Positions 31,664-41,887 of a DNA stretch of 50,467 nucleotides are shown here, piece by piece; the stretch's first letter is position 1; each line of letters starts with the position of its first letter. Origin of the DNA: Ferrovum sp. (GTDB taxonomy: Bacteria; Pseudomonadota; Gammaproteobacteria; Burkholderiales; Ferrovaceae); the NCBI GenBank assembly GCA_019456405.1, contig WJXM01000041.1:1-50467 (forward strand), in the 5' to 3' direction. A model generated the notes under the pieces. The model searched no databases. It was not told the DNA's origin and saw only the letters and a program-made list of their open reading frames with translations. The position numbers were made by a program, and so were the translations under genes.

Positions 31664-31890
31664 GGTGCTTGCGCGAGGGAAAAAGGGGAATGGTGGTACC
31701 CCCCCCTATGGGAGGAGAAAAATTCTGTCCGTTATGTAATGATTGTGACTCTGTGGTTCAGCGTGCCTTTTTGGTGGAGGGAGTCAGAAGAAATACGGGA
31801 AACTGTCGTTCCGTATGTCAAAATGTCCAAATGCGGCTGAACACGTTATACGGGGAACTGTTTTAGAATCGACGGTTAAGGAGAAGAGAA

Positions 31891-32271
31891 GTGGCCAAAA
31901 GTATATTGACGGTGGATGATTCTGCTTCCATTCGGCAAATGGTCGGTTTTGCCCTGAGTGGGGCGGGATATGAGGTCATCGAGGCAGAGGATGGTCAGGA
32001 TGGGCTGGACAAGGCCCGTCAAATGACGGTGGATCTGGTATTGACGGACCAAAACATGCCGAATATGGATGGACTGACCTTGATAAAAAACTTGCGCATG
32101 TTGCCAACGTACCAGAATATTCCCATTTTGATGTTGACCACGGAATCCAGTGATGCCATGAAATCTCAAGGGCGTGCTGCCGGGGCAACGGGATGGTTGG
32201 TCAAACCCTTCGATCCGCAGAAACTACTGGAAGTAGTCAAAAAATGTATCGGGTCACCCGAATCATTCTAA
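31891..32271 (+). CDS. cheY: Chemotaxis response regulator CheY
   Basis: Single-domain receiver of 126 residues that carries the signal from CheA to the flagellar switch. Seen: acidic pair LTVDDSAS, phosphoacceptor Asp in VLTDQNMPNMDG, conserved Thr in MLTTESS and the Lys in VKPFDP. The TTESS segment is typical for CheY in che operons of betaproteobacteria. GTG start with AAGGAG 7 nt upstream. First gene of cheY-A-W-mcp-R-D-B. An inverted repeat (ATACGG at 31793, CCGTAT ending 31816) stands about 75 nt upstream. Confidence 0.93.
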   Translation: MAKSILTVDDSASIRQMVGFALSGAGYEVIEAEDGQDGLDKARQMTVDLVLTDQNMPNMDGLTLIKNLRMLPTYQNIPILMLTTESSDAMKSQGRAAGATGWLVKPFDPQKLLEVVKKCIGSPESF

Positions 32272-32289
32272 CCTGACCCAGGCACATTT

Positions 32290-34185
32290 GTGAGCATCGA
32301 TCTCAGTCAGTTTTTTCAGGTGTTCTTCGACGAAACGGAGGAGCATCTGCTGGCCTTGGAAACTCTTCTCCTGGGGGTGGACCGGATGGCCCCGGTGGGT
32401 GAGGATTTGAATGCTATTTTTCGTGCGGTGCATTCCATCAAGGGAGGTTCCGCTACCTTCGGTTTCAATGACATGACGGAAGTCACCCATGTCCTGGAGA
32501 ATTTGCTGGATCGGGTGCGCAAAAACGAAATAATCTTGACGGAAGAGATGATCAACGCATTCCTGGAAGCCGGAGATGTGTTGCGTATCCAGTTGGCTTT
32601 TCACCGAGGTCAGGGAAGTGTGGATCCGGAGGCCGTACGGGGCATTCAGGCAAAATTGACTGCCCTGGCCAGTGCGGTGGATTCGGCTCCGAATTCCAAA
32701 GTGACTCCCTCCGTAGAAAATTCGTCGGTTTTTGCCTTTCCCGAAGAAATCAACCAGAGGGTTCCGGAATCGGTGGCGCAGAATGATCCGGGGTATGGTT
32801 TTTTTGAATCCCTCGGTGAGGCACCGACGGAACCCGACCCCGGTTATGGATTTTTTGCCGATCTGGTTCCTCCCGTGGGGACTTTTCCGGTTTCTCATTC
32901 TGTGCCAGTGAGTTCTGGACAGGGCCTGATTGGCTTGGCCGAGAATGCCCCCCCTGAATGGATGTTCCGGGGGCGTCGCGCCACCGATCAAATCGGCACG
33001 GATTCCTCGATTCGTGTCAGCGTGGAAAAAGTGGACCAACTGATCAACCTGGTCGGTGAACTGGTCATTACTCAGGCCATGTTGACACAAGCCAGCGAGC
33101 ATCTGGAGGGGGGGCGTCACGAGCACTTACGAATGGCACTGCGCCAGTTGGAGCGCAATTCACGCGACTTGCAGGAGGCCATCCTGTCGGTGCGAATGTT
33201 GCCGATTTCCGTGGTATTCAATCGGTTCCCCCGACTGGTCCGGGACTTGACCGCCAGACTGGGAAAGCAGGTGGAATTGAAAGTTCTGGGAGAGAGTACG
33301 GAACTCGATAAAGGATTGATCGAGAAAATTTCTGATCCTTTGACGCACCTGATTCGTAACAGCATAGATCATGGCATTGAAATGCCCGAACAGCGCCATG
33401 CGCTGCAAAAGCCTTCCTTCGGGACGGTGACCCTCAACGCGTATCATCGGGGAGGGGCGGTGGTCATTGAAGTGAGTGACGATGGAGGGGGCTTGCCACG
33501 CGATAAAATCCTGACCAAGGCACGGGAACAGGGTTTGCCGTGTCATGACGCGATGACAGATGCCGAGGTATGGGATTTGGTTTTTGAACCCGGCTTTTCC
33601 ACGGCGGACAGCGTTACAGAGATCTCGGGACGAGGCGTGGGCATGGATGTGGTCAAACGCAATATCCACCAGATGGGTGGGCGCATCGAGATCGATTCGA
33701 CGGTAGGCCTGGGCACGCGTACGACCATTCGTTTGCCTCTTACCCTGGCCATTCTCGATGGCCTTCTGGTGGCGGTAGGAGAACAGGTCTATGTCCTCCC
33801 TTTGATCTCGATCCTGGAGTCGGTGCAATTGACCTCGGAAAACCTGCGTACCATCAGTGGCGATGGACGTCTGTTACAAGTTCGAGGAGAATACGTTCCG
33901 CTGGTCGTGTTGGGGGAAAAGTTTCCGGTGCCGGGGGATCGATCCCTCTTTCCGGAAAGTCCGCCCATTGCCGTGATTGTGGAGTCGGAAGGGCGCAAGG
34001 TGGCGGTATGTGTGGATGCCCTGCTGGGGCAGCAGCAAGTGGTGATCAAGAGTCTGGAAACCCATTTTCGCAAGTTGGCGGGGATTTCCGGAGCCACTAT
34101 TCTGGGAGACGGACGGGTTGCTCTGATCGTGGATCCAGCACCCCTTGTGCATGAAAGTCGGTTTTCCCCTACTGGAGTGACCTGA
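32290..34185 (+). CDS. cheA: Chemotaxis histidine kinase CheA
   Basis: 631 residues. P1/Hpt domain with phospho-His48 (FRAVHSIKGGSATFG), a linker (about 135-235), P3 dimerisation helices (about 240-300), P4 ATPase with N box HLIRNSIDHGIE, G1 DDGGGL, G2 GRGVGMDVVKRNI, and the C-terminal CheW-like P5 domain. No folded P2 domain is visible. The linker instead holds two copies of DPGYGFF (residues 166-172 and 183-189), perhaps short docking motifs for CheY/CheB. GTG start; ribosome site weak, so coupling to cheY 18 nt upstream is likely. Confidence 0.94.
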   Translation: MSIDLSQFFQVFFDETEEHLLALETLLLGVDRMAPVGEDLNAIFRAVHSIKGGSATFGFNDMTEVTHVLENLLDRVRKNEIILTEEMINAFLEAGDVLRIQLAFHRGQGSVDPEAVRGIQAKLTALASAVDSAPNSKVTPSVENSSVFAFPEEINQRVPESVAQNDPGYGFFESLGEAPTEPDPGYGFFADLVPPVGTFPVSHSVPVSSGQGLIGLAENAPPEWMFRGRRATDQIGTDSSIRVSVEKVDQLINLVGELVITQAMLTQASEHLEGGRHEHLRMALRQLERNSRDLQEAILSVRMLPISVVFNRFPRLVRDLTARLGKQVELKVLGESTELDKGLIEKISDPLTHLIRNSIDHGIEMPEQRHALQKPSFGTVTLNAYHRGGAVVIEVSDDGGGLPRDKILTKAREQGLPCHDAMTDAEVWDLVFEPGFSTADSVTEISGRGVGMDVVKRNIHQMGGRIEIDSTVGLGTRTTIRLPLTLAILDGLLVAVGEQVYVLPLISILESVQLTSENLRTISGDGRLLQVRGEYVPLVVLGEKFPVPGDRSLFPESPPIAVIVESEGRKVAVCVDALLGQQQVVIKSLETHFRKLAGISGATILGDGRVALIVDPAPLVHESRFSPTGVT

Positions 34186-34194
34186 GGGACAAGG

Positions 34195-34695
34195 ATGACG
34201 AGAGCCATGATGAATCAAAATAACCCGACTTCTGCAGTCATTGCCAACGAATTTCTGGTGTTCACTCTGGGCCGCGAAGAATATGGGATTGACATCCTCA
34301 AAGTCCAGGAAATTCGGGGATATGAAGCGGTCACCCGGATCGCCAATACGCCGGATTTCATCAAGGGGGTGATCAACCTGCGCGGAGAAATCGTGCCCAT
34401 TGTCGATCTCCGGGTGCGCTTCCATCAGGGAGACATCCGTTACGATGAATTTACCGTTGTCATCATCCTGCATCTGGTCGGACGTCTGGTGGGGATAGTG
34501 GTGGACGGCGTTTCCGATGTGTTGACCCTGACCCCGGCGCAGATTCGTCCCGTGCCCGACTTTGCCGCGACCCTGGATACCCATTACCTGATGGGACTGG
34601 GTACGGTGGACCAGCGTCTGTTGATTTTGGTGGACATCGAGCGTTTGGTGAAGAGCGAAGATATGGCGCTGATCGAAAAAACCGTAACCGAATGA
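34195..34695 (+). CDS. cheW: Chemotaxis adaptor CheW
   Basis: Couples receptors to CheA. About 166 residues with the two-barrel CheW fold: [24 protein letters not shown], the receptor-contact [13 protein letters not shown], and [12 protein letters not shown] 34195 is 9 nt after cheA with GAGGGACAAGG before it; ATG 34207 or 34210 could also serve. It directly precedes the receptor gene. Confidence 0.94.
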   Translation: MTRAMMNQNNPTSAVIANEFLVFTLGREEYGIDILKVQEIRGYEAVTRIANTPDFIKGVINLRGEIVPIVDLRVRFHQGDIRYDEFTVVIILHLVGRLVGIVVDGVSDVLTLTPAQIRPVPDFAATLDTHYLMGLGTVDQRLLILVDIERLVKSEDMALIEKTVTE

Positions 34696-34729
34696 ACAAA
34701 TAATAAATATCCATCAAGGGGTACAGGAC

Positions 34730-37642
34730 ATGAGAACCAACCTGCCGGTGACCAGCATTGAATATGAACTCGGCGACAATACCATCATCGTGTCGAAGAC
34801 GGATCTCAAGGGACAGATAACCTATGTCAATCCCTGTTTTATCGAGGTCAGTGGCCACACTGAACGAGAACTGATCGGTCAGTCGCATAACTTGATTCGT
34901 CATCCAGACATGCCAGAAGAGGCTTTCCGGGATTTGTGGCAAACGCTCGAGAAGGGTTTGCCTTGGACAGGATTGGTCAAAAATCGACGAAAAAATGGGG
35001 ATTATTACTGGGTTAAGGCCAATGTCACCCCCCTGATCGAGGGGGGCAACTGTGTGGGTTATCTGTCGGTGCGCACCAAAGCCAGTCGTCAGAAAATCGA
35101 GGAAACCGAACGGATTTACCGTCTCTTCAAGGAAAAAAAGCAGGGTCGCCTGTATTTCGAGGAAGGAAGGATCGTCAAGGCAGGATTACTGGGCAGACGC
35201 GGGCGGTATGGTCTGAGCGAAAATCAACGCATCCTGTGGTCTTTTCTGGCGATGATGATTGCCTTGCTGGCGGTGGGGGTCCTGACCTGGTGGGAAGGTA
35301 AGGTCAGTGAGGCGAACATGGATGAAATCGTCAACCGACGGGTCATTTTTGTGCATGATCTGGTGGAACTCAAATTTTTGGTGGCTCAGAACCAGTTGCA
35401 GATGACTGATTTGTTGAACCATTCCAGCATTCCTGTGCATCCGATCATAGGCATCAAGGCAGAGACCTTGCATAAGGAAGGCGTCCCCGCGTCAGAACCG
35501 GTTCCCATCAATCAACTGGATGATTCGGTGGCTAATTTCAAGGCCGTGAGCCAGGCCCTGTTCAGCAGCCTGAGCGTGAATGTGGCGGCAGAGGGCCCGG
35601 CACAAACCGAACTGAAGAATTTGCAGATTCTCCTGGAAAGTTATGGGCGGCAGGGACTGGATCCTCTGCTCGACTTATTGCATCAGGGTGATCGTGCCAG
35701 TGCGGAAGCGCTCATGGGGCAAGAATTGAGAACGTTGCAGGGCCAGATGTATCAGCAACTGGAAGTCATGAACGATCAGGAGGTGGAGGCACTGCGCACG
35801 GCCTATGCTCAGGAACAGGATCGCCGGCACCTGTTGCGTTTGATTCAGGCAGGGATTGGAACGCTGAGCGCGGGGGTGTCCATCTTGCTGGTGGTATTGC
35901 TGATGAGGTATCTGACTCGTTCCCTGCGCCATGCCTCGGAACTGGTGGCACGCATTGCCCAAGGTCACTTTGACAATGACATCGTGGTGGAGCAACGGGA
36001 TGAAATCGGCCAACTCATGTACGCCATCAAGTCCATGCAGACGCGCATGGGTTTTGAAGTGATGGAAAGCAAACGTCTGGTGGACGAAAATTCACGGGTC
36101 CGGGTGGGGTTGGACAACGTGAGCGCAAGCGTCATGATTGCCGACTTCCAGCACCGCATCATTTTTGTCAACAAGTCGGCCCATGCGCTACTCAAGGCAG
36201 CACAGGGGGATATTCGTCGTGATCTCCCTCTTTTTGATGCGGATACCTTGCTTGGCAGTTCCATCGATGATTTTTATGAAAATTCCGGTCACCAGAGCCG
36301 ATTTCTTGAACAGTTGCGCGATTCACACCGCACCACTCTCGAGTTGGGGAAGCATACCTTTCAACTCACCTTCAGCGTCGTTCTCAATGAACTGAACGAA
36401 CGGCTGGGCTATGTGGTGGAATGGCTGGATCGGACTGCCGAGTTGGCGATGGAGGACGATGTCAATTCGGTGATCGAGAGTGCGGTCAAAGGAGATTTCT
36501 CGAAATTGATTCCGGTGGAGGGCAAGGAAGGATTTCTGTTACGGGTATCAGAGGGGATCAATGGGCTCATCGACAGTACCTCCGGCAGCCTTTCGGAGGT
36601 CGGCCGCGTTCTCTCATCCTTGTCCCAGGGCGATTTGACACAATCCATTACACGCGACTACCAAGGGATCTTTGAACGCATGAAACAGGATGTGAATGCG
36701 GCGGTGGAACAGTTATCCACCCTCATTCAGCAGGTCAATGACTCAGCCGATACCATCAATGCGGCTTGCAAGGAGGTCGCGTCCGGCAGTACCGACCTGT
36801 CCAGTCGAACCGAGGAACAGGCCGCCAGTCTGGAAGAAACCGCTGCCAGCATGGAAGAGTTGACCTCCACAGTCAAACAGAACGCAGAAAATGCCCGCCA
36901 GGCCAATCAGTTGGCCCGCAATGCCCAGGACGTGGCGACGACCGGTGGGGTGGTGGTGGCACAGGTCGTGCAGACCATGGGCGATATTGGGGCCTGTTCC
37001 AGAAAGATCGTCGATATCATTGGCGTGATCGATGGCATTGCTTTTCAGACCAATATCCTGGCGCTGAATGCGGCAGTGGAAGCTGCGCGCGCCGGGGAAC
37101 AGGGGCGCGGTTTCGCAGTGGTCGCCGGCGAGGTGCGCAACCTGGCTCAGCGTAGCGCGGCAGCCGCCAAGGAAATCAAAGGGTTGATCGGGGATTCGGT
37201 GGAAAAGGTGGGAGAGGGCATCGGCCTGGTGGAAAAAGCCGGTCGGACCATGACTGAGGTGGTGACTTCCGTGACCCGTGTCACGGATATCATGGGGGAA
37301 ATCGCCGTAGCGTCCACTGAACAAAGTCGTGGTATCGAACAAGTCAATGTGAGTATCGCCCAGATGGACGATACGACCCAGCAAAATGCCGCGTTGGTGG
37401 AAGAAGAAGCCGCAGCTGCGGCTTCTCTGGAAGAACAGGCGGAAGGACTCAAACGTTTGATGGGGGCCTTCACGATTCACCCGGTTCCTGTGGAGTCAGG
37501 AAAAACCATTCATACGTTGAGTCGAACCATGAAGAATTTTCCGCGTTTGATGGCGCAGGAACAACGTACCGAACCCAGGCGCATGGTGTTGGGGATACAG
37601 AAACCGGCAGACAACGAGGATGGTGACTGGCAGGAGTTCTGA
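34730..37642 (+). CDS. Aer-like methyl-accepting chemotaxis protein with two PAS domains
   Basis: 970 residues. Aer-type PAS at 15-115 with the FAD-PAS hallmarks [14 protein letters not shown] and [19 protein letters not shown]1 at about 169-188; periplasmic helical bundle (190-370); TM2 (371-393); HAMP; a second PAS (about 455-570); a second HAMP-like region; and the signalling domain with hairpin tip [38 protein letters not shown] (split here for reading only). The C-terminus ends DWQEF, a match to the CheR/CheB tether pentapeptide xWxxF. Likely an energy or oxygen sensor with an extra periplasmic input. cheR follows with an overlapping end. Confidence 0.93.
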   Translation: MRTNLPVTSIEYELGDNTIIVSKTDLKGQITYVNPCFIEVSGHTERELIGQSHNLIRHPDMPEEAFRDLWQTLEKGLPWTGLVKNRRKNGDYYWVKANVTPLIEGGNCVGYLSVRTKASRQKIEETERIYRLFKEKKQGRLYFEEGRIVKAGLLGRRGRYGLSENQRILWSFLAMMIALLAVGVLTWWEGKVSEANMDEIVNRRVIFVHDLVELKFLVAQNQLQMTDLLNHSSIPVHPIIGIKAETLHKEGVPASEPVPINQLDDSVANFKAVSQALFSSLSVNVAAEGPAQTELKNLQILLESYGRQGLDPLLDLLHQGDRASAEALMGQELRTLQGQMYQQLEVMNDQEVEALRTAYAQEQDRRHLLRLIQAGIGTLSAGVSILLVVLLMRYLTRSLRHASELVARIAQGHFDNDIVVEQRDEIGQLMYAIKSMQTRMGFEVMESKRLVDENSRVRVGLDNVSASVMIADFQHRIIFVNKSAHALLKAAQGDIRRDLPLFDADTLLGSSIDDFYENSGHQSRFLEQLRDSHRTTLELGKHTFQLTFSVVLNELNERLGYVVEWLDRTAELAMEDDVNSVIESAVKGDFSKLIPVEGKEGFLLRVSEGINGLIDSTSGSLSEVGRVLSSLSQGDLTQSITRDYQGIFERMKQDVNAAVEQLSTLIQQVNDSADTINAACKEVASGSTDLSSRTEEQAASLEETAASMEELTSTVKQNAENARQANQLARNAQDVATTGGVVVAQVVQTMGDIGACSRKIVDIIGVIDGIAFQTNILALNAAVEAARAGEQGRGFAVVAGEVRNLAQRSAAAAKEIKGLIGDSVEKVGEGIGLVEKAGRTMTEVVTSVTRVTDIMGEIAVASTEQSRGIEQVNVSIAQMDDTTQQNAALVEEEAAAAASLEEQAEGLKRLMGAFTIHPVPVESGKTIHTLSRTMKNFPRLMAQEQRTEPRRMVLGIQKPADNEDGDWQEF

Positions 37643-37655
37643 GATAGAGGCGATC

Positions 37656-38510
37656 GTGAGACCCCGTGAATTTTGTTTTACCGAACGCGATTTTGAACAG
37701 GTGCGGGCTCTGATTCATGAGCGGGCGGGCATTTCTCTGAGTGAAAACAAACGGGAATTGGTCTATAGTCGGCTGACGCGACGTTTGCGTGCGACGGGTG
37801 CAAAGAGTTTTGAGGATTACTTGCGAAATCACCTGAAGGGGGAGACTCCGGAGTGGGAGGGGTTTATCAACGCCCTGACCACCAACCTGACCTCGTTTTT
37901 TCGCGAAAGCCATCACTTCGAATTGTTGGCCCAACAGTTGCGGCGTTTGGTTGCGCGTGGCTCCCCCATTCGTCTCTGGTGTTCCGCCTGCTCCACGGGA
38001 GAGGAACCCTATTCCATGGCCATGACGGTATTGGAGACCCTCGGTCCCAATCCTCCGGTCCTGATTCAGGCGACCGATATCGATACGCAGGTCCTGGCTC
38101 AGGCCGAAGAAGGAACCTATGTTGCAGAAAATCTGACCTTGAGTGAAGCGCGTCTGCACCGATTTTTTTACAAAGGGGTGGGAAAATACTCAGGGTCGGT
38201 TAGAATTCGTCCTGAGGTGCGTCGTTTGGTGACGTTTTTTCAACTGAACCTGCTGGATACTCATTGGCCGCTGCATTTTCCCCTGGATGCCATATTTTGT
38301 CGTAATGTTATGATTTATTTTGATAAAGATACGCAATACAAAATTCTCGGAGAAATGGCCCGATGTCTTGATCCGGAAGGATTGCTGTATGCTGGTCATT
38401 CCGAGATTTTTTACCACGCGCGCAATTTTTTTCATCTGCGTGGTAAAACCGTCTATCAACTCTCCCCACGCACAGTATCGGGAATGGTCAACCAAGTCGA
38501 GCAACGATGA
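37656..38510 (+). CDS. cheR: Chemotaxis methyltransferase CheR
   Basis: Methylates receptor glutamates using SAM. About 284 residues. N-terminal helical domain ([21 protein letters not shown]...[14 protein letters not shown]), [16 protein letters not shown] site [36 protein letters not shown] prefer GTG 37656, with GAGG 5 nt upstream, which starts right at the conserved part. ATG 37620 would overlap the receptor end by 23 nt and has no spaced ribosome site. The stop overlaps cheD as ATGA. The receptor's DWQEF tail fits binding by this enzyme. Confidence 0.93.
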   Translation: MRPREFCFTERDFEQVRALIHERAGISLSENKRELVYSRLTRRLRATGAKSFEDYLRNHLKGETPEWEGFINALTTNLTSFFRESHHFELLAQQLRRLVARGSPIRLWCSACSTGEEPYSMAMTVLETLGPNPPVLIQATDIDTQVLAQAEEGTYVAENLTLSEARLHRFFYKGVGKYSGSVRIRPEVRRLVTFFQLNLLDTHWPLHFPLDAIFCRNVMIYFDKDTQYKILGEMARCLDPEGLLYAGHSEIFYHARNFFHLRGKTVYQLSPRTVSGMVNQVEQR

Positions 38511-39118
38511 CAGATACGTCCTGCCAGGAAATTTTTACCCCGAACGGTTATTTCGATCGCCAGTTTCAGCGGGAAGCCATCAAGATCCTGCCGGGAGAAT
38601 ATTACATGACGGGACGGGACATGGTTCTGGTGACCGTGTTGGGATCCTGTGTGGCAGCCTGCCTGTGGGATCGGGTGGCTGGGTTGGGAGGGATGAATCA
38701 CTTCATGTTGCCGGATGACCTGCGCGAGGGAGGAACGCCGCTCAGCGTGGCAGGTCGTTATGGCGCTTATGCCATGGAGTTGATGATCAACCGTTTGCTC
38801 AAGGCAGGAGCCCGCCGTGGCCGTCTGGAGGCCAAGGTTTTCGGGGGTGCGGAAGTGTTGCGCGGTTTTACTACGACCCGGATCGGAGAACGTAATGCGG
38901 AATTCATACTGGAGTATCTCCAGACCGAAAATATCCCGGTCACGGCTCAGGATCTGATGGACATTTATCCCCGCAAGGTCTATTTCTTTCCAAATACCGG
39001 CAAGATTCTGGTCAAACGTCTGCGTTCGGTTCACAACGATACCATTGTGACCCGTGAGCAACGTTACAGCGAGCGTATCCGTGGAACGGATATTTCAGGA
39101 GGAGCGGAACTGTTCTAG
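38507..39118 (+). CDS. cheD: Chemoreceptor glutamine deamidase CheD
   Basis: Deamidates receptor glutamines and adjusts adaptation. It has 203 residues. Catalytic Cys in the motif [11 protein letters not shown] (Cys48) and His in GGMNHFMLP (His65), plus [10 protein letters not shown] GxxxN-type loop follows ([12 protein letters not shown]). ATGA overlap with cheR; cheB follows 6 nt later. No cheZ is visible, as usual in CheD-containing systems. Confidence 0.93.
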   Translation: MTDTSCQEIFTPNGYFDRQFQREAIKILPGEYYMTGRDMVLVTVLGSCVAACLWDRVAGLGGMNHFMLPDDLREGGTPLSVAGRYGAYAMELMINRLLKAGARRGRLEAKVFGGAEVLRGFTTTRIGERNAEFILEYLQTENIPVTAQDLMDIYPRKVYFFPNTGKILVKRLRSVHNDTIVTREQRYSERIRGTDISGGAELF

Positions 39119-39124
39119 TTCCCT

Positions 39125-40201
39125 GTGGCCGGAAGAATGAGAGATAGGACATCGACCGGGAATGGGCGACGCAAGATCAGGGTGTTGATCATCGATGACT
39201 CTGCCTTGATCCGGGCTATTTTGACCGAGGTGGTGAACAGTTTTCCTGATCTGGAAGCCGTGGGGGCGGCCGCTCATCCGCTGCAGGCCCGTGACATGAT
39301 CAAGGCATTGAATCCCGATGTCTTGACGCTTGACGTGGAAATGCCCAAGATGGACGGGTTGACTTTTCTCGAGCGTCTGATGCGTCTGCGCCCCATGCCC
39401 GTGCTGATGATTTCCTCCATGACCGAACGAGGTTCCGAAGTGGCTCTCAATGCCCTCGAATTGGGGGCGGTGGATTTCATCGCCAAACCCAAACTCGATG
39501 TGGCCTCGGGGTTGCAGGGATATGCGGAAGATATTGCCAGCAAGATTCGCATGGCTTTCCATTCCCGTGCTTCAAATCATCTTCAAGGTGAGAGTAGGGT
39601 ATTCCCGGTTCATCACTCCGGAAAATTCTCCACGAATGAAAAAATCGTTCTGGTGGGTTCGTCCACGGGAGGTACCGAGGCTCTGAAGGTTTTTCTCGAA
39701 CCCATGCCGACAGATGCCCCTGCCATCCTGATCGTCCAGCATATGCCGGAGGCCTTTACAAAATCCTTTGCAGTCCGGCTGAATGGGTTATGCCGCATGA
39801 ACGTCAAGGAGGCCGAAGAGGGGGAAAGGGTCTTGCCCGGTCATGTCTATGTGGCACCGGGACATTCCCATTTGCGTGTGACTCGCAACGGGGTCGGTTA
39901 CATGCTTCGTCTGGGAGGCGATGCCCCGGTCAACCACCATCGCCCTTCGGTGGATGTGCTGTTTCAGTCCGCAGTGCAAAGTGTGGGCGCCAATGGGTTG
40001 GTCGTCATGTTGACCGGCATGGGTCGGGATGGCGCCCAGGGGATGCTCCGGATGCGCCAGACGGGGGCCTATACCATCGCCCAGGATGAAGCGACCAGCG
40101 TGGTGTACGGTATGCCGCGGGCCGCTGTGGAAGCGGGGGCGGTGGACGAGGTGCTCCCCCTCGGTGCCATCGCCGGACGAGTGCTCGAACGTCTGCGCTG
40201 A
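39125..40201 (+). CDS. cheB: Chemotaxis methylesterase CheB
   Basis: Receiver plus methylesterase that removes methyl groups from receptors and shares CheA's phosphate with CheY. About 358 residues. Receiver: VLIIDDSALIR and Asp70 in TLDVEMPKMDG. Catalytic triad segments: GSSTGGTEAL (Ser), VQHMPEAF (His), LTGMGRDGAQGM (Asp). The start is unsure: GTG 39125 lacks a close ribosome site, ATG 39137 is 4 residues shorter. Last gene of the che operon; it converges on the DUF423 gene with 41 nt between. Confidence 0.93.
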   Translation: MAGRMRDRTSTGNGRRKIRVLIIDDSALIRAILTEVVNSFPDLEAVGAAAHPLQARDMIKALNPDVLTLDVEMPKMDGLTFLERLMRLRPMPVLMISSMTERGSEVALNALELGAVDFIAKPKLDVASGLQGYAEDIASKIRMAFHSRASNHLQGESRVFPVHHSGKFSTNEKIVLVGSSTGGTEALKVFLEPMPTDAPAILIVQHMPEAFTKSFAVRLNGLCRMNVKEAEEGERVLPGHVYVAPGHSHLRVTRNGVGYMLRLGGDAPVNHHRPSVDVLFQSAVQSVGANGLVVMLTGMGRDGAQGMLRMRQTGAYTIAQDEATSVVYGMPRAAVEAGAVDEVLPLGAIAGRVLERLR

Positions 40202-40242
40202 CAGATCCGGCGAGTTCTCAGGGATTGGCGTAGCCCGGTTTT

Positions 40243-40614
40243 CTATTCGGAGGGGGCACGGACCCCTTTCCAGCCTACCCAGACCCACCCTGCCAACATC
40301 GCCAGTCCGCCCAGGGGTGTGACAGCTCCGAGCCAATGGGCCCCAGTCAATGCCAATACATAGAGGGATCCCGAAAACACCAGGACGCCAGCGCCGATCA
40401 GTCGACCGGGGCCGCGCATGTCCACGCCATTCCATCCCCCCAAGCCGAGCAGTCCCATGGCGTTCCACAGTTGGTACTCTACCCCGGTATGCCACACCTC
40501 CAGCAGAGGGGGAGCCAGAATTGAACGCAAGGCATGGGCTCCAAAAGCTCCCAGGGTAATACCCGTGAAAGCCAGCAGGGCGCCGCTCAGGCGCAGCATT
40601 CTAGTGGACTGCAT
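40243..40614 (-). CDS. DUF423 small membrane protein
   Basis: About 123 residues with four TM helices. The DUF423 pattern is clear: ALLAFTGITLGAFGAHALRSIL, VWHTGVEYQLWNAMGLLGLG and a Gly-rich last helix. YgdD of E. coli belongs here; function unknown. ATG 40614 overlaps the stop of the upstream DUF3443 gene by about 14 nt, implying co-transcription, although the proteins are unrelated. ATG 40599 is the alternative start. Confidence 0.85.
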   Translation of the reverse strand: MQSTRMLRLSGALLAFTGITLGAFGAHALRSILAPPLLEVWHTGVEYQLWNAMGLLGLGGWNGVDMRGPGRLIGAGVLVFSGSLYVLALTGAHWLGAVTPLGGLAMLAGWVWVGWKGVRAPSE

Positions 40615-41887
40615 AGAAGGGTCCGGTAAAGAGGGTGCTTCCCTGGTTGACCTGGGCGCCATTCAGCCCATTGATAACGGAATGACCATAAAAGTAGGGC
40701 AAGCCGAAATCCGCAGATCCTGCCGTGGCTCCGTTGTCCGAGCCGCTGTCATTGAAGGCGACATCACCACTGTTCAGACTGTTTGAAATATCGAGCAATC
40801 CGAAGGAAAGTGGCGCGGTATTGGAGGCGTTGACAAAGGAAGTTGCCGTGCCGTTGATCGTGATCAGAGTCTGGGGGTTATAGTCCCCTTGGGCATTGGT
40901 GGGGACACCCGTCAGAGGAATGAAATACAGATTCGATCCGCTGTCGAAGAAGGAGGCAGGATAGGTGCCGGCCTGACCGTTGAGGCTGGCCGTAAAGTTG
41001 CCTGTATTCGGTCCCGAGGCGGGCACGGGGACCACTGCATAACTGGTCGTGAGGGAGTTATTGGTTTGGGTGTTGATCCCGAAGGTCAGTGTACCGGTTG
41101 CCGTGGGTTGTCCTGCGGAAGCAATGGTGGGCAGGGTCAGGATCGTCCCGTTATTGTCGCTGCTGAAGGCGGCCACTGGGTTGGAAATGACACTGGTCAG
41201 GGCAAGGTTGCCAGACCCTGTGTTTGCATTGGTGGCGCAGGCATAATAAGGACTGAGGTCATGCAGGAATACGCCCACGCCCAGCAATCCGTTGCCACCG
41301 ATCCCGGACAAGCTGCCGATATTGGAGCCCGCGCTGCTGCAACTGTTGGGCGGGGTAAAGGAATTTTGACCGCCCACCAATTGGATGGGAATCGGGTTGG
41401 CGGTGGTTTCACCCCCGACCTTGACCGTGGCCTGGTAAACCCCCCCCCACATGTAGCCCCCCAAAAACTGGGCACATTCCATGACGGGAACCGTACCGTT
41501 GGTGACGGCAGGAAGATTCAGTCCGCTGATTCCAGGGAAGTCGGACCGTACTCTCAGTCCATAGGAGCCCGTATCCACGACGACATGATCGACGGTAACG
41601 CATTGACTTCCATGACAGACCTGCACGGTGACATAGGGCAGGTTCATGGTGGGGTAATTCACATAGGTATATTGTTCCACTGTGACGGGGACTTGATTGG
41701 GGGTCGTTGACGAAGAAGCCGTGAAAGGCGTGGGAATGCTGGTGGCGGGAACGGTCAAGGCATTGCAGGTCTGAGCAGGCGCCATGGCCCCGCCTCCACC
41801 TCCACCCCCGCCGCCGCAGGCTGTCAGGGCCAAAAAAAGTCCCGGGATCAGTGGTCGAAGGAAAAAATTCAGTGAAAGCATCTTCAT
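40601..41887 (-). CDS. DUF3443 lipoprotein with aspartic-peptidase-like motifs
   Basis: 428 residues. Lipoprotein signal with lipobox LTAC, directly followed by nine glycines. The body is Ser/Thr/Asn/Gly-rich, beta-type, in the style of the DUF3443 family known with DUF2844 in Burkholderiales. Two motifs stand out: VVVDTGSYGLRV (about residue 105) and FFDSGSNLYF (about residue 320). They resemble the paired Asp-Thr/Ser-Gly-Ser sites of pepsin-like or retropepsin-like peptidases. Enzymatic activity is inference. ATGA overlap with DUF2844 upstream (41884-41887). Confidence 0.8.
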   Translation of the reverse strand: MKMLSLNFFLRPLIPGLFLALTACGGGGGGGGGAMAPAQTCNALTVPATSIPTPFTASSSTTPNQVPVTVEQYTYVNYPTMNLPYVTVQVCHGSQCVTVDHVVVDTGSYGLRVRSDFPGISGLNLPAVTNGTVPVMECAQFLGGYMWGGVYQATVKVGGETTANPIPIQLVGGQNSFTPPNSCSSAGSNIGSLSGIGGNGLLGVGVFLHDLSPYYACATNANTGSGNLALTSVISNPVAAFSSDNNGTILTLPTIASAGQPTATGTLTFGINTQTNNSLTTSYAVVPVPASGPNTGNFTASLNGQAGTYPASFFDSGSNLYFIPLTGVPTNAQGDYNPQTLITINGTATSFVNASNTAPLSFGLLDISNSLNSGDVAFNDSGSDNGATAGSADFGLPYFYGHSVINGLNGAQVNQGSTLFTGPFYAVH

